NCBI GenBank assembly: GCA_903813345.2
Contig: CAIIXF020000008.1
Location: 6,147,341 to 6,211,340 of the forward strand
Direction: 5' to 3'
Source of the DNA: Owenia fusiformis
Taxonomy: Eukaryota > Annelida > Polychaeta > Sabellida > Oweniidae
Length of the DNA stretch: 64,000 nt
Shown in pieces: positions 59,561-64,000 of the stretch. A program made the position numbers and the translations under genes. Each line of letters opens with the position of its first letter. Position 1 is the stretch's first letter. The notes beneath the pieces are model-generated. The model searched no databases, had not been told where the DNA came from, and saw only the letters and a program-made list of their open reading frames with translations.

Positions 59561-59646
59561 TATGTTCCGTGGCTGATATTCAGCGGTCGGCATTTGGCAT
59601 CTGTAACAAATGGCAAGTGGTGACATTTTTCATGTTAATGTCTTGT
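59561..59646. repeat. Dispersed TGTCACCACC-family copy, 5'-truncated
   Basis: GTTCCGTGGCTGATATTCAGC to GTGACATTTTTCATGTTAAT. Confidence 0.65.
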
Positions 59647-61032
59647 TTGACAGTGTATTTTGATTAGATAATGGTTATAGATTTATATCTTATTTTAAGA
59701 GGCTAGATGAATGTAAGCTCTTGTGTAGTGTAACTTCTCATTATATTGGTAGACATTGAACAACCATCCCTGAATACACTCTGTTTATTAGAACAGAACT
59801 GGACGATTTCCCTTGAGGCAAAAACTAAGATCCGTCTACTGATTTGCTAAGCAATATGTAAAGATCACTGTGATGTAAAAATCTTCTTGACAATGTTGGC
59901 AGATTTTAGTTTGCCGGATATTACTTCAGTATTCTGGAGATACCTCAGTTTAAAATATCTGTATGGTCATGCTTATTTCACTCAATTTCTCTCTAAAATT
60001 TGAATGAATTGACAGATTTTCTTGCATTTCTGTACAATTAAGAGTATTTACTGCATATCTGATTTGTTCATTTCTTGCTAATTCCACTGAATTTCACTCT
60101 GTTTTGTGTTTTAAATATGACCCCAGTGACTTTTATTTAAAGGGAAACCTGCCATAATGCTAGACCTTCAATATATTGTACAATATTCTCTACAGAGTAG
60201 AATATTGATTTTTCCGAGCAATATCGTGGATATAGTAGTACTTTTTCAAATATCATCCTGAATTGTCCCTCAGAATTGAGGATCAACTCAATCAACTCTC
60301 TCCCTTCGCACGTTTTCATGAGGTTTTTAAGCATGTAACTTCCTCATTCGGAATGTCATTCATTTATTATGCAATCGTAAATAATGAGGTATTTTTACAG
60401 GCCATTCACCCATGCTATTTGTTCAAAATTCTCAGCCATTCCATTATATTTTTGACTGTAGGCTTATGGCTTTCATCAATACAGATTGTAATATTTTTAG
60501 AAGGGGTTCTAAATCTTAGGATTAAAGGAATTATCTGCATCAAAAGTAATCAATTGCTCTTGATGCTTTCAGCAATTCTCCAGTTTTTTATGATAATGCG
60601 GCTCAAAGCTAAAATTTCTCTTTACAAAGTAGAGAGAAGTATTAATCAAAAATAAAGGAAGAGAGGCTGTATGTAAGGGAATTATCTAGTTTAAAATCTT
60701 CACCATCTACAGATAAGGGATATTTTTGTGACTTTTCTACTTTTGTGACTTTTCTGTTTCTTACACTGCATAGCCTGATCATATTAGCAAGTACCCTTTG
60801 CATTGGTTCGACTTCGCTTCTCAAAAGATAGCTTCGTCTTCTCTCTTTCAGTTTTTGATAAATCTCTGAACTCACCGAACTAACCAGAGTTTATGGTCAG
60901 AATAAGGACAACTTTCTATTTATGGTCATTTTCTCTGACGTTATCGAATAATTAATGTGAACGCTTTTATCACATGTTCTTTTCAGCTCTGCACTAATTG
61001 AGATTGAGAAAAAGGTCAGCGTGGTAGGTTTT

Positions 61033-61760
61033 CAAATAATTTATGGCCCGAATTTTCATGGGCATCGGTCGTTGGGGTGGGGTTGCTTAACTGTAATATA
61101 GTCTATGCTAGGCAGAGGGTAGTTAAGAACCAGACTCAAATAATTTATGGCCCGAGTTGTCATGGGCATCGGTCGTTGGGGTGGGGTTGCTTAACTGTAA
61201 TATAGTCTATGCTAGGCAGAGGGTAGTTAAGAACCAGACTCAAATAATTTATGGCCCGAGTTGTCATGGGCATCGGTCGTTGGGGTGGGGTTGCTTAACT
61301 GTAATATAGTCTATGCTAGGCAGAGGGTAGTTAAGAACCAGACTCAAATAATTTATGGCCCGAGTTGTCATGGGCATCGGTCGTTGGGGTGGGGTTGCTT
61401 AACTGTAATATAGTCTATGCTAGGCAGAGGGTAGTTAAGAACCAGACTCAAATAATTTATGGCCCGAGCTGTCATGGGCATCGGTCTTGGGGGCGGGGTT
61501 GCTAAACTGTAATATAGTCTATGCTAGGCAGAGGGTAGTTAGAACCAGACTCAAATAATTTATGGCCCGAGTTGTCATGGGCATCGGTCGTTGGGGCGGG
61601 GTTGCTAAACTGTAATATAGTCTATGCTAGGCAGAGGGTAGTTTAGAACCAGACTCAAATAATTTATGGCCCGAGCTGTCATGGACATCGGTCGTGGGGG
61701 CGGGGTTGCTAAACTGTAATATAGTCTATGCTAGGCAGAGGGTAGTTTATAACTAGACTC
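61033..61760. repeat. 7 x 104-bp tandem array
   Basis: Units start at 61033, 61137, 61241, 61345, 61449, 61552 and 61656. Units 2-4 read identically; units 5-7 share changes (GCGGGG, CTAAACTG) and unit 5 lacks one base. Each begins CAAATAATTTATGGCCCGAG and ends AACCAGACT. Non-coding: stops in all frames. Confidence 0.95.
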
Positions 61761-64000
61761 TGCGTGCAGGGTAATTAGCAAGCACTTTTATGGAAACAAA
61801 ACCTGACAAACAAACAATATGCCATCAGAACAAGTCAAGGTTGTCAAAGTCTGATGGTCATAGTCTGTTTCTAAGATCAATACAGCCAGATTGTAGACTC
61901 AGTATAATGTCTTTGTTTTAATGGTTATATTGGAATATTTATGGTTTGTAGTCTAAGAGGTTCAGTATCCTGAAAGCTAGGTTCATTACCAACAGAGTAA
62001 TACAATTACAGTATTCTCTGCATGTAGATGATAAAGTTAGTCTAGGGTCTCACTATATTATACCCTAGGCTGATCAGTTAGCTAGAGAACTACCCTCTAG
62101 CTAGGTATTTAACATTTTTATGATTGATCATTTTTGATTAAGTTTTGTGTTTAACCTAAGAGAGACCGCTGCAAAACTACTGTTATATGTTTACTATCGG
62201 AAATTGCTGCAATAGCCGAGTGATTATTCTGATTTATCAGAGTCTCTCTTTATCTAAAGCTTGTGTGTCTGTCTATTCCAAGGGATAGAACAGACTGTGG
62301 ATCCTACAATAGCTCACAATGGCGAGCAATGTCAGGCTCTGTGCTGCTCGTCAAGGTGTTGAAAAAAAGAGAAGTCAATTATTCTTTTAAAGAGTAACTC
62401 TCTTCATAAGATCTATGCCCAACAGGGTTTATTTCCTATCAGGTGATATCATTTATTTGGCTTTCTTTAGTAGCATATATCATGTTAAGCCATGTCATCT
62501 TGTTCCTTTTAGTCTTTCAAAACAGAAAACTGTGATGAGATCAGAATAAGGAATTTTGCTTATGTAGTCTTGTATAAAGCCTCTACTTCTTGCCTGTTAT
62601 CTTAGTCCATAGATGATGTATAATATGTACTATAATGTTAGTATGGGAGATACACAAGGGCTTGATGCAAGACTATTATTAAAATTGCTCTTTGTCAATT
62701 CATATACCCTTTGCATTTTTAGACTTCTTCTTAAAAGAGAGCTTCATCTACATTGTCTAATCTTTTAGAACAAGAGTGCTCTTTAGTTTTATTATGAAGT
62801 TGAAGTTCTCTTTTAAGGAAGCCAAATCAAACTATTAGAAAGGGTTAAGTTTACTGATGATTACTATTTGATCTCTATTATTTTCATAAACCCTTCAGTT
62901 ACAGATCAGTTATAGTAGAACCATTGCTTGGGAAAAGCAATTTAGATGATGTTTATGGATTATAATGATACTATTATTTCATGATCTATATATTTGTATC
63001 ATTTGTTATATTGCTGGCGCCAGTTTATATCTTTATGCATTATTAGATGCTGTAAGCAGATCAATTGGAAGATTAATGTAGTTTGAAAACAAGATTGTGA
63101 TATGAATGCCTTAGTTGATGGCCTTTTAATAATGTTCTCTTATTTATCAAACTGTGCCCTTACTTACACCCCCAATCTGCACTCTGAAATCATGGTAATT
63201 ACTGTATAGTGCATTAAGAGTAAGGTACCATTCGAGTATGGTACTGTACAGTGTTTACGGTATGGTTCGGTACTGTTTTAGTTAACGGTATCGTACTGTA
63301 CCATATATACGGTAACATACAATACCATTGTCAAAATGGTACTGTTGGAGATTGGCTATGTATATATGTCCAGTGGTATGTGAAGGTTAACATATTCTGA
63401 TGGAATGTTAGATACACGCCCCATGTGATCCCATGAGATTTGGGGAATCAAGTCTGATTATTTGCCCGTTAGGTCCAATGCAAAACTCACTAGATCCCAC
63501 TCTAAAAGTGAATGTTTTTTTCTCCCTGTCTATCATATGGGACAAATGGAGCAATAGTCAAAAGGAATACCATGGTCCTTCATCATGAGAAATCATGGCT
63601 TTCTATTAGCTTCTTCAAGAATATTTCTAGTTGAAGGCAATAAGACATGATGAGTATCAGGATGATGCTCCTTAGGATTTCATGTTTCCATTTACATACT
63701 TTTGAAAGGTACTCATGGGCACTTGTTTCACTGTATGAAGAGCACCAATATATATTCCACAGTGCTTGCTAGAAAAGTAGGATTAAGAGTCACATCTGGT
63801 CTGAAATGTTGAAGTTTGGTTATCAATACTCAATCAGTACTTTGCAATCAACCATTCATTTATTCATGATTTGAACAATGAAGGCAGCGAAAGCTTCATC
63901 TTACATTTTAAAATAAAAATTTCTATGATTTTGAGAAATGAAATTTGAGAAATATTATTCCTATTTTGGCTATATAGTAAAATCTGTCTTGGTGAACACC

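Larger units (their letters stand above)
58281..64000. other. FEZ intron 2 (continues past the window)
   Basis: No further FEZ exon (the EEIEEMM or ELEFEKEVKN-type blocks of the family) was found. Contains a dispersed repeat at 59561-59646, the 104-bp tandem array, and a GGTAC/TACGGTA-rich palindromic stretch at 63215-63345. The window ends in TATAGTAAAATCTGTC...GTGAACACC (63977-64000), probably the start of another GTTCCACTT-type MITE. Confidence 0.5.

Noticed and set aside
60137-60875. Several 65-130 residue ORFs on both strands in FEZ intron 2
   Set aside because: AT-rich, hydrophobic low-information translations with no splice context and no similarity to FEZ or other families.

Overview
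The window is animal nuclear DNA: AT-rich, multi-exon genes with GT-AG introns, and a dense load of short DNA transposons. The gene set (codanin-1, a circularly permuted Ras, a GH38-like glycosidase, an S1 protease, a FEZ/UNC-76 homologue, a Toll-like receptor) together with long-TIR foldback elements and internally tandem repeats suggests a marine invertebrate. A mollusc or other lophotrochozoan is most likely, but the phylum is not proven by the sequence. I assembled gene models by hand from splice sites, reading phase and protein similarity. In every completed model the exon lengths sum to a multiple of three.

Layout. (1) 153-21642 (+): 3' part of a codanin-1 gene, 24 exons, 5' end outside the window. 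Its intron 7 holds a complete antisense S1 serine protease gene (6595-11460, -, seven coding exons). (2) 21643-24280: intergenic, with one unassigned exon-like ORF (23063-23203) and a TATA box. (3) 24313-32977 (+): 15 coding exons for an 803-residue circularly permuted Ras GTPase fused to a Sec23/24-like zinc finger and VWA domain. (4) 34608-46660 (-): secreted or lysosomal GH38/DUF5054-like glycosidase with two intact, phase-matched alternative last exons. (5) 46661-46799: compact divergent promoter. (6) 46800-58280 (+) and beyond the window end: first two coding exons of a FEZ1/FEZ2 (UNC-76) homologue. Its roughly 11-kb intron 1 contains an intronless antisense Toll-like receptor (53606-55918, -) and two large inverted-repeat elements. 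(7) 58281-64000: FEZ intron 2, with a 7 x 104-bp tandem array.

Repeats. A dispersed family with TGTCACCACC/GGTGGTGACA ends occurs at least 13 times, often within about 130 bp of an exon edge. Others are two mariner-like elements with long TIRs, a 917-bp foldback plus a half copy, a 2-kb long-TIR element, a 1.75-kb element built of CCATGG palindromes, several MITE pairs, hAT-type MITEs and two tRNA-derived sequences.

How the genes relate. I see no operon and no obvious shared pathway. The meaningful links are architectural: two genes nested antisense in host introns, and one head-to-head pair sharing about 140 bp of promoter. The most distinctive protein is the circularly permuted Ras-VWA fusion. 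The most distinctive DNA features are the CCATGG element, the triplicated ASF1-binding-like motif in codanin, and the duplicated terminal exon of the glycosidase.
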